In this document: positions 55,801-63,969 of the stretch, piece after piece | Layout of the letters: every line of letters begins with the position of its first letter | Position numbering within the stretch: the stretch's first letter is position 1 | Origin: an uncultured Bacteroidales bacterium | GTDB lineage: Bacteria; Bacteroidota; Bacteroidia; Bacteroidales; WCHB1-69 | Direction: 5' to 3' | Length of the DNA stretch: 64,000 bases | NCBI GenBank assembly: GCA_937949745.1 | Contig: CALECM010000060.1 | Coordinates: 5,430 to 69,429 of the forward strand | The notes under the pieces: generated by a model | What the model was told of the DNA's origin: nothing | Seen by the model: the letters and a program-made list of their open reading frames with translations, nothing else | The model's database searches: none | Position numbers and translations under genes: made by a program

Positions 55801-58800
55801 CGTCCAATACGGTAGAACCATTATAATGTATTGGCAGGGAATCACGGCTGGTTATATATGCACTGAGCGTATCCAAAACCACAACCCTTGCCGGTACCGG
55901 TCCGTTCCTTACACCTACCATGGCACTCCAGCCGGCTTCCGTATTGTTGAAATTAGATACAAAAAGTATCGTCAGGCTATCACCCGTTGAAGTGAAAGGG
56001 CCGGGTAGATTGGTATTTAGGTTCCCTCCCAATTCCGAAGCCAACACAGGGGAATTGATAGAACCTCCGTCATAAATATACATTTTATCAAATGTCGAAT
56101 TTTCGGTAATAAAAGAATCAAACCTGATATTGACTCCGCTTCCCGGTGTCTGTGAAACAAAAGTGTGGGTAAGTACTTCGTTATTGCTGTAATTAGCTTC
56201 CGGTCCCCCGGAATCGAAAAATCGTATGCTTTCACCGCATTCTATCAGGGTGGTACCATTATTCATATTGATACTATTATCGGAAACTCCCGGTTGGTAA
56301 GCGCAATAGTCCTCATTTTGGGCGGTCAGGTAAAACGTGGTGTCTCTTATCATATGATCAAGAATAAGAGTAGATGTTTGGCCTGCGGCCCGTATTGTAT
56401 CCGATTTCAAGAACAGGTTCAGGTCTTCATCCCGGTACCAGTTGATCACATATGGATAATTCATGTCAGCCGTAATAGAAAAATCTGCATTCCCGTCGTA
56501 ACATACTTCTTCTTGGAATGGTGATATTCTACAACTGGAAGAAGTCGATTTGATACGGATTTCGATCGTATCTTCGGGTAACTGATAATTGCATCGTTCA
56601 TCCTGTACATCCGTCAGCCAGACTAACATATTGGATAAAGGTGTTACCAGCATAGTATCAGTATCTCCCTCAGTTCTGTTGGAGAAAGTCCGTGTCGTGA
56701 TCGTATTGTTCATCTCGGTGGCTACGGTATAAGTAATGTTTCCATCGCCGTGAGGAGTTAAAATAACCGGATAGTCTTCGCCGGGGCATATGGAAGCATC
56801 CTGAGCTATGTTCACGGAAGGAGCCGTTAATATGGACAAATGGATACTGTCTCTTACCAGAGGACAATAAGAATTTGCCACTTCCAGGTAATACCAGCCG
56901 CTATCCTGCAGAGCACGGCGTACCAGCCTTTCGGTATTTTGCGTATTGCTGATAAAACCGTTAGGCCCACGCCACGTATATTCCACATCTCCTAAGGATA
57001 AACCGTTCATGATCGCGGTACTTCCCTCGCAAATGGTCAATTCTTTACTGCTGTTATTGGCGAACCATGCTTTTCGGGTTGATTCCAGGTTAACGACCGT
57101 GGCCGGTGTTTCGAAACTGGCCCCGCATGAATCGGTGATCGAAACGAGGATGCGTTCGCCAAGTCTGGCTCGTATATCACCGAAATCTCCGGTAGTATTG
57201 GTTCCTAAAATAATATTTGTATTCGCGGAATCTTTGGAAACCGTGTATGTATAGGGCTTTTTACCTGTCATGCCACGTACATTCACGCTGGCAATAGTAT
57301 CGATCTCGCTGCATACATACGCTTCAAGATAATCATATTGGATAGTTGCCCCGTAATAATTTATGATTGTGTCGAAAATACCGCAACTACTGTTGGCATT
57401 AGTACTGGAATACATCCTTAAGGTATAATCACCATGGATAGTCAGTCTTATCGGATTATTAACGGTTACCGCGTCTTGCGGGTATCCTCCGGATGGTCCG
57501 GCAATAACCCTGAAATAGGTCGTGACATTATTATTGTCAACCGTTACCTGTCCCGCACGGGGAATAATATCCAGCGCACCGCAATCCAGTAGTTGCTCAT
57601 ATACCGGATGAGAAGCGATTTCAATGAAGCTTGGGAAAGCAAAGGTACGGTTTATGGTTTCAGTTCGGCATGCTGTGGTAATGGAGAATTGATAAGTTCC
57701 CGAAGGAAGGTCGATCGCTGCCATTTCAAGATCATTGGGAGTATCATTGCCGGAATAAATATTAGCGGTATTCGTAGGATTCTCTTTGGTAATAATCCAG
57801 TTATTTGTAGCTCTCCGATAAAGCGCCGTAAAATTATAACGGTTGTTTTCAGGACTTTGGATCAATCTCACGACCGTACTGTCCAGATATTCCGGGCTTG
57901 GATTTTGCCTGATAATACTGATCCTTCTCTCGTACTGTCCACAGTTATCCCCATTTTGATAATGGTTGTTGATCTGCCAGGTCGTATTATTACGGCCTCC
58001 TCCAGTGACATAATTGCGGGTTCGATAATTTACGGTTTGGTTATGGTTACTTATAATACAGCCGTTGGCATCAGTTGAAGTGATATTGATCACATTTCCG
58101 TCCATATCAGGAGTTATATTTACATTTTGTCTCCAGTTATAGGAATTTGAAGCACCTGTTACCCTGCTGATTTCATTTCCCGTTGTGACATTGGTCGTGA
58201 CAATTGTAACCGGCGGAGTATAATAAAAATTAGCTGTTCCGTTAGTCACAACACCTCCACGGTAATTGTTTACCTGTTGGTAAAATGAAGAAGTATGTTG
58301 GAATAATACATCCCTTTTGGTCACGAATCCGCAGGAGTCATATGTGGCCGGCGTGGAGACGGTGGAATCTGTAGAATAAACATAGGAAGAATTGATATTA
58401 GGATATCCGAATGAGAATGTATGGGTAAAATCCGATCCGGTGGGACAAACTTTATTCCTTACGGTTACGGTTACGGATTTTCCGTTCAGGGCGCAATAAT
58501 TGCTTATGGGAAGCGTATCGAGAACAGTACCGTTTCCGGTAATATCTTTCCATCCCGGGGAACTGTATACGCCGTCGATATTGATACGGTACTCCCACCA
58601 GGACTGATTTCCATATAGTGTCATGTAAGCATAATAATAAAAGGAATTATTGCCGAACATGTTCTGGAGCAACGAAAACCGGATAATATTACTGGAAATG
58701 GATGGTGGATCCTGAAAAATATACATACTGTTTTGCTGATAATTCGCTTCCGCTTCCGCTACAGTTCCCGAGACGAAAGGCATGGAATAACCGCATCCGT

Positions 58801-59434
58801 CCGTAACACGGAAAATATAATCGCCTGCGCTAAGGTTATCGATCGTATAATAATCCCGGAAATCATACCGGTTATCGGCATTTCCGTTATATTGCCTTGT
58901 TGAAAACGTATCTCTCCGGTAAAGGGCGCCGTCTTTCATAATCTCGATGATATATGGAAAAGTACCCTGCTCAATCCTTAACTGGATCTTTCCGCTTGGC
59001 TGGCAGGGAAAACTGGGTATGGAACCATATATATGACCCGGTGAGAAATTACCCTGCACCAGTCCCACATCCGGATAGTTATAAGAAGAATTTACCACAA
59101 TGTTAGAGAGATTTTGTGATACAGCCGTAGTATTACAATACGCGTCCACAACAACCTCGTATGTTCCGGCATTCAATGACCCGAAGACATTGTTAGTCTG
59201 AGGCCCGATGTTGGATCCGCTGGAATTATATAAGGTATACCTGAAATCAGATAAGTTTTTACCCTCGGTATCATTGAGGTTGACTGTAATTTGCCCGTTT
59301 CCCGGACATGTTTCTTCAGACACGCTGGTCGTGATGGTGAAATCACAATCCTGACCGTGTAATTTGACCATAGGTAATAGAATTAATATACCCAGGAAGA
59401 AAATAAAGAATTTAGAGAATAGCTTTTTTTTCAT
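52835..59434 (-). CDS. Giant secreted CUB/Ig/FISUMP surface protein
   Basis: 2199 residues with a signal peptide (MKKKLFSKFFIFFLGILILL, cut after HGQ). Residues 30-700 form beta-rich modules with paired Cys, several resembling SprB-type repeats (the first opens with CPGNGQITVNL). Residues about 800-870 are an Ig-like module (GNVEYTWRGPNGFIS-type). Two CUB domains lie at about 1063-1176 and 1518-1621, each opening RFFDSGGP and having YLYDG or YIYDGG. Two repeats around 1748-1860 share a CDSIR core. Residues about 2005-2199 form a FISUMP domain (VQIGCNCWTQRNLESLNYAD, GICPDGWHLPT, GYSIRCLKR). No type IX C-terminal signal domain is evident. Likely a secreted adhesin or matrix protein; ligand unknown. 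It stands alone, with its own terminator and an AT-rich upstream region. Confidence 0.85.
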   Translation of the reverse strand: MKKKLFSKFFIFFLGILILLPMVKLHGQDCDFTITTSVSEETCPGNGQITVNLNDTEGKNLSDFRYTLYNSSGSNIGPQTNNVFGSLNAGTYEVVVDAYCNTTAVSQNLSNIVVNSSYNYPDVGLVQGNFSPGHIYGSIPSFPCQPSGKIQLRIEQGTFPYIIEIMKDGALYRRDTFSTRQYNGNADNRYDFRDYYTIDNLSAGDYIFRVTDGCGYSMPFVSGTVAEAEANYQQNSMYIFQDPPSISSNIIRFSLLQNMFGNNSFYYYAYMTLYGNQSWWEYRINIDGVYSSPGWKDITGNGTVLDTLPISNYCALNGKSVTVTVRNKVCPTGSDFTHTFSFGYPNINSSYVYSTDSTVSTPATYDSCGFVTKRDVLFQHTSSFYQQVNNYRGGVVTNGTANFYYTPPVTIVTTNVTTGNEISRVTGASNSYNWRQNVNITPDMDGNVINITSTDANGCIISNHNQTVNYRTRNYVTGGGRNNTTWQINNHYQNGDNCGQYERRISIIRQNPSPEYLDSTVVRLIQSPENNRYNFTALYRRATNNWIITKENPTNTANIYSGNDTPNDLEMAAIDLPSGTYQFSITTACRTETINRTFAFPSFIEIASHPVYEQLLDCGALDIIPRAGQVTVDNNNVTTYFRVIAGPSGGYPQDAVTVNNPIRLTIHGDYTLRMYSSTNANSSCGIFDTIINYYGATIQYDYLEAYVCSEIDTIASVNVRGMTGKKPYTYTVSKDSANTNIILGTNTTGDFGDIRARLGERILVSITDSCGASFETPATVVNLESTRKAWFANNSSKELTICEGSTAIMNGLSLGDVEYTWRGPNGFISNTQNTERLVRRALQDSGWYYLEVANSYCPLVRDSIHLSILTAPSVNIAQDASICPGEDYPVILTPHGDGNITYTVATEMNNTITTRTFSNRTEGDTDTMLVTPLSNMLVWLTDVQDERCNYQLPEDTIEIRIKSTSSSCRISPFQEEVCYDGNADFSITADMNYPYVINWYRDEDLNLFLKSDTIRAAGQTSTLILDHMIRDTTFYLTAQNEDYCAYQPGVSDNSINMNNGTTLIECGESIRFFDSGGPEANYSNNEVLTHTFVSQTPGSGVNIRFDSFITENSTFDKMYIYDGGSINSPVLASELGGNLNTNLPGPFTSTGDSLTILFVSNFNNTEAGWSAMVGVRNGPVPARVVVLDTLSAYITSRDSLPIHYNGSTVLDAQPSGGHDSYIYKWYTSADSINWTLTPVTTANYAVTNLTTPTYYRVVVLDNAPEACTDSAVSNFFLDAAAIVLSLNLNTTEDEICPGDFPVNVTIRNDGSQTATNVYTRIHLPFHISMEGATNLEFKLDSVPAKDSVIFPLNLEAHSQLTKTSAQIKGQIWGCDQGDSNINTVYGDWNWEGDPRQVDEDTLTIQIKRNIINTEIITIPDTVCRGSEAHLTAEVDLPYPQYFYWYMDSLGRNLIQVDTIENASESPATLNVPGISNNITRYVTVSNEEVCAFYVFDPEEEELVVMGDGLVTVYPDVIVRFFDSGGPFMPYDTSENYTLTFTSLAEDMITITFTSFITDSIFNDYLYLYDGNSTNAPLLTPPMRGNLNALMPLTFTTTGGSLTVSFQSNDSLGLPGWEASITTKQQLKPVEAVIREYADPAEIQINPATICYGMDTSLTASSTITFPQTFVWYSDSSLTDVVYTEIVNGTSKTESRLTMVNPLRDTVFYVTVGNDSLCALNNTGLQVTNYKPAIIRLNVNPVYNLQFTGSICLGETFTENDWSVNTADTVNPGTYTYEERLLTVNGNCDSIRTLELTILPALELDFADSVCHGDIYSGYDWVIRTEDSLNSGIFVYTRNLTTANGLCDSIRRLTLTVFPSYINQPVNDTVIYTCNFPITVYDSTFFGSETKRYIVKNQHGCDSLIREVTVYMNNDEADGYYFELLCRDDTIALHWEECEPPFNMPPPEWSHYIYDHYGSDTNIRITHNIHEIDITQNYFEIEWEAIDDCGNFASCIQKVYRMYPPCDTAVDYNGNRYPGVQIGCNCWTQRNLESLNYADGRPIPDVWVYYSSMYSDSNRNEAIFGRLYSWYAAVDTVPGVSPFAASDHIQGICPDGWHLPTIEDYRELMTLSASSLKSPDYWIQDPGDNSTGFTALPAGYYNGHVDQFYYLMGNAYFWASDETPEGLGAYYFELMYGCDDLLEKHTDKHLGYSIRCLKRK

Positions 59435-59597
59435 TTATTTTTGAAATAATATAATAATTTGTTTATTTTTCAATATTTCGAATTTTTGATGCCATAATAA
59501 ACGGGATGCTTCATATTCCCCAATGGTGAGATTTGCTAGATAAATGAGGTTTTCATTATTTAATCAATTATTTAGATAATGATAATATTTAATAATA

Positions 59598-59605
59598 CAA
59601 AAATA
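59598..59605 (-). promoter_or_regulatory. Candidate -7 box of the giant surface-protein gene
   Basis: CAAAAATA reads TATTTTTG on the minus strand, a perfect -7 box 163 bases upstream of the ATG at 59434. The surrounding AT content is high, so a chance match is possible. If real, the mRNA has a long leader. Confidence 0.35.
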
Positions 59606-59905
59606 CATTTTTTTGTATTATTGTTCATTTATTAATGAATTTTGGTTAAATAAAATAATTAACAAAAAATGATTATTATCCTAAATGCTTTATCCAAAGA
59701 TGTTTAATTAGTTAGATAGAGATTAAGTGTTGATAAATATATTAGGAAACTTAAATTTCTAAATGAAAGGAATTGATAAAATATAATATAAAATCAATAT
59801 TCCCATTTACTTAAAAAACTGTTCCGGAATCTAATGGAGTTAATGCTGGCTTCGACAAGCTCATCCACCGAATATACCGTCGATCCCAACGGCTGACTAA
59901 CCTAT

Positions 59906-60083
59906 AATCATCCTGAACGCAGAGAGGAATGTGTAATATGGATACATTAGATTCTTCGCTTCGCTTAGAATGTCAATTCCCTGAAATATTATTGTCCTAA
60001 TATCTACATTATTAATGTTATCCTGACGCAGTGAAGGATCTGGAGCATGGATGTATAAGATTCTTCGCTTCGCTCAGAATGAC
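59906..60083. repeat. Dispersed imperfect-hairpin repeats, locus 3
   Basis: Two hairpins. The first, 59906-59974, runs from ATCATCCTGAACGCAGAG to GATTCTTCGCTTCGCTTAGA + ATGTC. The second, 60017-60083, runs from GTTATCCTGACGCAGTGAAG to GATTCTTCGCTTCGCTCAGA + ATGAC. Both are the inverted-repeat arrangement of the A and B units seen at 28.7 and 36.7 kb. Confidence 0.75.
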
Positions 60084-60129
60084 AGGAAATGAGATGGATT
60101 AGCGTATTATTTCAAAGATCCCGTCATGA

Positions 60130-62412
60130 TCAAATCATAAACTTAATCCCGGCATAAACGGAACGCGGTAAAGACGGACCGTAAATATATCCGGCATCCC
60201 TGTTTTCACCCTGATCAAAGTCTTTTTGATAACTATTAAATATATTTTTAATTCCGATATTTAATTGCAGGGAAACGTTTTCTTTCAAATTAAAATCATA
60301 GGCGACTTTAAATCCGAGGTCGAAGAACGGTTGAGTGACTACTTCCGTATCCGCATCGATAAAACCCTGATAGTGTTGTACAAGCATACTTCCGGTATAT
60401 GTCCCGGATAAAGATAATTCCAGGGCCTTTACCGGAGAATAGAAAGCGGTAATATACCCGTACGTGGAAGGCGAACGGAACATTTTTCTTTGGGGAGCCA
60501 CGTTTTCGCTCCATTGTTCCGGTTCCTTATAGCGGCTTATCTGCGCCGTGAATCCGAGGTTGATCTGAAAACTCCGTAATGGTATGATGTTGGCTTCGAT
60601 ATTTAAACCGCTAACCATAGCACCCGATCCGTTACGCCGTTCCAAAAGTAAATTTCCCGCGTCATCCCGTCCGGATTCTTCCAGGATAAATACATTTAAA
60701 AGATTGGTGTAGAAACCTTCCAGAAGGAAAAGAAAACCGGACTTGCCGAAGTTTTTGCTGAATTCGGCAGACAGATTCAGACTGTGTGATTTTTCAGGTT
60801 TGAGGTTGGGATCAATGTGAATAAGGGAAACCGCGCCGCCCACCGCGTTAATGTGAAGGTCTTCGTCAAACGCCTGCGGTCCCCGGTATCCGCTGGCGTA
60901 GCCGGCTCTGAGGTTAAGCCATGACACAGGAGCGTAGCGGGCACTCAACCTTGGATTAACGATGGGATTTTTGATCATGTTGTGTTTATCCATTCTGGCC
61001 CCTATCAATAAAGTCGCTTTTTTGTTACTCCATTCATTTTGCGCATATAGGGAGATGATATCTACTTTCTGGTCTAATTCTCTTCCATAGCCCAGCATCC
61101 GGTCATGAAGCCTGTTGTATGAATATTCGCTGCCGGCGATAAAAGTAGCCGGCATGAACCACAATTTTTTCATTCTCAGTGTGTATTGAATTCCGCCAAC
61201 CACAGACATATCACGGGTATTCCCGTAGGCATCGGGATCTTTACCGGCGCCGTAATAACTCTCACGTTTAACATGTTGCAGGGAAGCGTATAGTTGTAAG
61301 GCATGCTTATTTTCTTTAAAGAAAATATCGTATTTCAATCCTCCGGAATGGATATTGTGGTTTAACTGCTCGGCGATATCCGCTTCATGCGGAGGCCTTT
61401 CAAAAAGATTCCCGCCTCTTCTGAATTCATCAATTGTGTGATACTCCAGCGTAAGTTTACTGGTGTGACCAATCCTGTAAAATCCCCTTAATCCGATACT
61501 CTTGCTGTTTAACTTCGGAATTTCGGAAAAACCGTCTTTATCATAATCGAACGGACTTCTTTGCCGTGCGGCGGCGAAAAGTGTCATCCCGGCTTTATTA
61601 TTGTTAGATACCAGGGAAGCATTTAAATTAGTATTGATATCAGGCGTTTTTCCATAAATCAGGGTGGAGGTATTGCTCACGGTAAGCGAATTGGCGGTGG
61701 GTTCCCGGGTGATGATATTGACCGTTCCGCCTACCGCGCTCGCACCGAAAAGAGCGGAAGCTCCGCCTCTTACGATTTCCACACGTTCCACCATATTGAC
61801 CGGGATGTGCTCAAGACCGTATACGCCGGCCAAAGCACTGTTAATAGCGCGGCTGTCCATCAGGATCTGGGTATAAGGTCCGTCGAGTCCGTTGATCCGC
61901 AACTGTGAAAATCCGCAGTTCTGGCAATTATTCTCCACCCGTAATCCCGGTTGAAAATTAAGCCCTTCGGCCAAACAGACCGAGCTGGTGCTTTCAAAAG
62001 TTTTGGGCGTGATAACATTCACAATACTAACCGCTTCTTTACGGTTCGTCTCATTTTTATTGGCCGATACGACAATATGGTCGAGCAAGATCGCATCCTC
62101 CTCGAGTTCGAAGTTAATCTCAATTGTTTTTCCTTTTTCAATCAATATCTCTTTTTCCTGGGTTTTATATCCCACCGACATGGCAACCAGGGTGTAATGC
62201 CCCAGAGGAAGATTTTTCATACCGTAATGTCCGGAAGCATCCGATACGGTTCCCAACGAAGTTCCCTTGATGCCGATGGTGACATAAGATAGATGTTCCT
62301 GAGTCTGACTGTCTAATATATGCCCGATGATATTGGCATCCGTGTGATGCTGGGCGAAAATTTTTCCGATTGTTATAATGGAAATGGTTAATATGATGAT
62401 GATTTTTTTCAT
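60130..62412 (-). CDS. TonB-dependent outer-membrane receptor with CxxC plug motif
   Basis: 760 residues. Signal peptide (KIIIILTISIITIGKIFAQ), then a carboxypeptidase-like regulatory domain (about 27-110: IIGHILDSQTQEHLSYVTIG, GVLSDASGHYG-type), plug domain about 120-230 and a 22-strand barrel to the C-terminus. The plug contains NCQNCGFSQLRINGLDGPYT, a CxxC motif typical of one Bacteroidota receptor group, and GGASALFGASAVGGTVNIIT. It would import a substrate through TonB energy; the substrate is not known. The His-rich membrane protein gene lies 158 bases upstream in the same direction, so metal uptake is plausible. Confidence 0.9.
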   Translation of the reverse strand: MKKIIIILTISIITIGKIFAQHHTDANIIGHILDSQTQEHLSYVTIGIKGTSLGTVSDASGHYGMKNLPLGHYTLVAMSVGYKTQEKEILIEKGKTIEINFELEEDAILLDHIVVSANKNETNRKEAVSIVNVITPKTFESTSSVCLAEGLNFQPGLRVENNCQNCGFSQLRINGLDGPYTQILMDSRAINSALAGVYGLEHIPVNMVERVEIVRGGASALFGASAVGGTVNIITREPTANSLTVSNTSTLIYGKTPDINTNLNASLVSNNNKAGMTLFAAARQRSPFDYDKDGFSEIPKLNSKSIGLRGFYRIGHTSKLTLEYHTIDEFRRGGNLFERPPHEADIAEQLNHNIHSGGLKYDIFFKENKHALQLYASLQHVKRESYYGAGKDPDAYGNTRDMSVVGGIQYTLRMKKLWFMPATFIAGSEYSYNRLHDRMLGYGRELDQKVDIISLYAQNEWSNKKATLLIGARMDKHNMIKNPIVNPRLSARYAPVSWLNLRAGYASGYRGPQAFDEDLHINAVGGAVSLIHIDPNLKPEKSHSLNLSAEFSKNFGKSGFLFLLEGFYTNLLNVFILEESGRDDAGNLLLERRNGSGAMVSGLNIEANIIPLRSFQINLGFTAQISRYKEPEQWSENVAPQRKMFRSPSTYGYITAFYSPVKALELSLSGTYTGSMLVQHYQGFIDADTEVVTQPFFDLGFKVAYDFNLKENVSLQLNIGIKNIFNSYQKDFDQGENRDAGYIYGPSLPRSVYAGIKFMI

Positions 62413-62570
62413 GTTTCTGTTTTTTATAAATGATATAATTTCCGTATTGCCAATCTTTTATATGTATAATTGGCAAATTCGATTTTTCCGTTGCGAAGCA
62501 AACCGAAGAAAAAAATTCATACACCTGGCCGTATTCTCCGTTTCCGGAGGACTCTACCGGGCAAAATGAA

Positions 62571-62930
62571 TTATAGATGGATAACAGAAACAGCGGGAGG
62601 ACCCCTCAGGTATAAAACATGCCGGATACCGTTTGAAAAGGAAAAACTAAGTGAAGGTATACGGTATTTTATTAACGGAAGTAATATGTTTAGCAAAAAA
62701 GTCCCGAAAAATATCAAAACGAGATTCACTGTGGTGATTTCCATCAACTGGAATTCGAAAAGCGAATGTGTATGCTCTTTTTCGGATTTCTGGAAAGGAT
62801 GCGTATGGATGATCAATGCCCCACGGACCTGGTGAGGATGTGTAAAATAAATGGTAAGGGATTGATAGGCTATAAATAGAGAAAGAAAAGCGTAGGCTAT
62901 AATACGAAGAGCTTTTCTGTTAAATTTCAT
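62571..62930 (-). CDS. Small His-rich membrane protein linked to the TonB receptor
   Basis: 119 residues. An N-terminal hydrophobic helix (IIAYAFLSLFIAYQSLTIYF) is followed by a His-rich loop (THPHQVRGALIIHTHPFQKS then EKEHTHSLFEF, eight His within about 33 residues) and a second hydrophobic segment (NLVLIFFGTFLLNILLPLI). The C-terminus ends YLRGPPAV. Similar small proteins often precede TonB receptors with the CxxC plug in Bacteroidota, from memory. The His loop would suit binding of Zn, Cu or Ni. Transport role is inference. -7 box just upstream. Confidence 0.6.
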   Translation of the reverse strand: MKFNRKALRIIAYAFLSLFIAYQSLTIYFTHPHQVRGALIIHTHPFQKSEKEHTHSLFEFQLMEITTVNLVLIFFGTFLLNILLPLIKYRIPSLSFSFSNGIRHVLYLRGPPAVSVIHL

Positions 62931-62948
62931 AGGCTATATTTTCGGGTG

Positions 62949-62956
62949 CAAATATA
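62949..62956 (-). promoter_or_regulatory. -7 promoter box of the His-rich protein gene
   Basis: CAAATATA reads TATATTTG on the minus strand, a perfect box 18 bases before the ATG at 62930. No other box was found before the receptor gene, so the two genes likely share this promoter. Confidence 0.55.
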
Positions 62957-63022
62957 ACCATTTTACCTTTAATATGATTTTTTATGGACTTCCGGTTGTC
63001 GGAAAAGATTGGAAATATGTAA

Positions 63023-63071
63023 AAATAAAAAGGTACGTATTTGGGTATAAAATTATCCAAACCGTACCTTT
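63023..63071 (-). terminator. Terminator of the SRAP-family gene
   Basis: AAAGGTACG at 63029-63037 pairs with CGTACCTTT at 63063-63071. Inner bases can extend the stem with mismatches. On the minus strand it is followed by a T-rich run. Confidence 0.7.
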
Positions 63072-63092
63072 CCCGGAGATTATAGAAATTAG

Positions 63093-63815
63093 TTATTCAT
63101 AGTCTAAAATAGGTTCAATAATACTTTGATCTTTTTCAGCCCTTACCATAAAGTCGCTGCTTACCGGATAAGCGTCCAAAAGCCTGTCCGGAATCGGTTG
63201 CAAAAAGAAATTGATCTCTTTTTCGCTTAATTCCGCATTCAACCATCCTTCTTCATAATCTTTTTTCAGGATCACCGGCATACGGTAGGGGTAATTTCCG
63301 CCATTATTAATGAAAGACGTCAGGTAGTTTGAAGTTGTGGTGATCACGGAAAACGTTTGTTTGGTTTCACCTGTTTCCGCGCAGGTCCACTCGTCATAAA
63401 TACCGGCTATCGAAAAAATATCCTGGGTATTTTCATAAATAAAATAAGCGGTGGTCGTATTATTATAATTGTAATGGAATTCAAAATACCCGGTAGAGGG
63501 GATAAGGCACCTTCTCCGTATTATCGGTTCTTTAGTAGCCTCTTCGTGGAAAATCGTTTCCGCGGGAACATTAACGGTGGTATTCCGCAATTTATTGGCT
63601 TCATCTTCATCGGGAGTCCAGTAAGGAATAAGGCCCCAGTTAAATACTTGTATTTCCGAATCTGCCGTAATAATAGGGAATTCAGGAAAAGAAAGAGCAT
63701 TTACATGATATTTCTCTTCAATGCTATCTTTCCACCTTTCAACAATGCTAATGTCTTTTTTATAGCGTGAAGCTAAATCTTGAGCCTTCCTGCTCATACT
63801 GTTATGAAAACACAT
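63093..63815 (-). CDS. SRAP (YedK/HMCES-like) protein with His-to-Asn active-site change
   Basis: 240 residues. SRAP proteins bind abasic sites in single-stranded DNA through Cys2, forming a thiazolidine crosslink that shields the lesion. Seen: MCFHNSM with Cys2, FNWGLIPYWTPDEDEA, N82 in the place of the conserved Asn (TTVNVPAETI), E112 in TGYFEFHY, and RMPVIL. Where most family members have I-H-N-G-G or I-H, this protein has I-N-N-G-G at 169-173, so the catalytic His is Asn170. Also the C-terminal LDAYPVSSDF fits the family. A terminator follows; -7 box upstream. Confidence 0.9.
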   Translation of the reverse strand: MCFHNSMSRKAQDLASRYKKDISIVERWKDSIEEKYHVNALSFPEFPIITADSEIQVFNWGLIPYWTPDEDEANKLRNTTVNVPAETIFHEEATKEPIIRRRCLIPSTGYFEFHYNYNNTTTAYFIYENTQDIFSIAGIYDEWTCAETGETKQTFSVITTTSNYLTSFINNGGNYPYRMPVILKKDYEEGWLNAELSEKEINFFLQPIPDRLLDAYPVSSDFMVRAEKDQSIIEPILDYE

Positions 63816-63864
63816 ACTTGTAATAAATTAATTGTTATTATTTTTGATAATTTTATGATAGTAA

Positions 63865-63872
63865 CAAAAATA
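63865..63872 (-). promoter_or_regulatory. -7 promoter box of the SRAP gene
   Basis: CAAAAATA reads TATTTTTG on the minus strand, a perfect -7 box 49 bases before the ATG at 63815. Confidence 0.5.
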
Positions 63873-63969
63873 ATGCCTTAGTTGTTTAATAACAGTGTTT
63901 TATTTTGATTTTTGTCTTATATTTTTATATTTTTCAAAAAAAAATTGATAATTGACCAAAATCAAAATA

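Larger units (their letters stand above)
59435..60129. other. AT-rich 695-bp intergenic region with promoter and repeats
   Basis: The right-hand (upstream) half carries the dispersed hairpin repeats at 59906-59974 and 60017-60083. Another short motif, CTTCGACAAGCTCATCCACC near 59853, resembles a second widespread intergenic repeat. The half nearest the giant gene is extremely AT-rich with runs of A and T. No coding frame was found. Confidence 0.5.

Noticed and set aside
62413..62570. Cobalamin or other riboswitch before the TonB receptor
   Set aside because: No conserved B12-box or other riboswitch core was found in this 158-bp gap.
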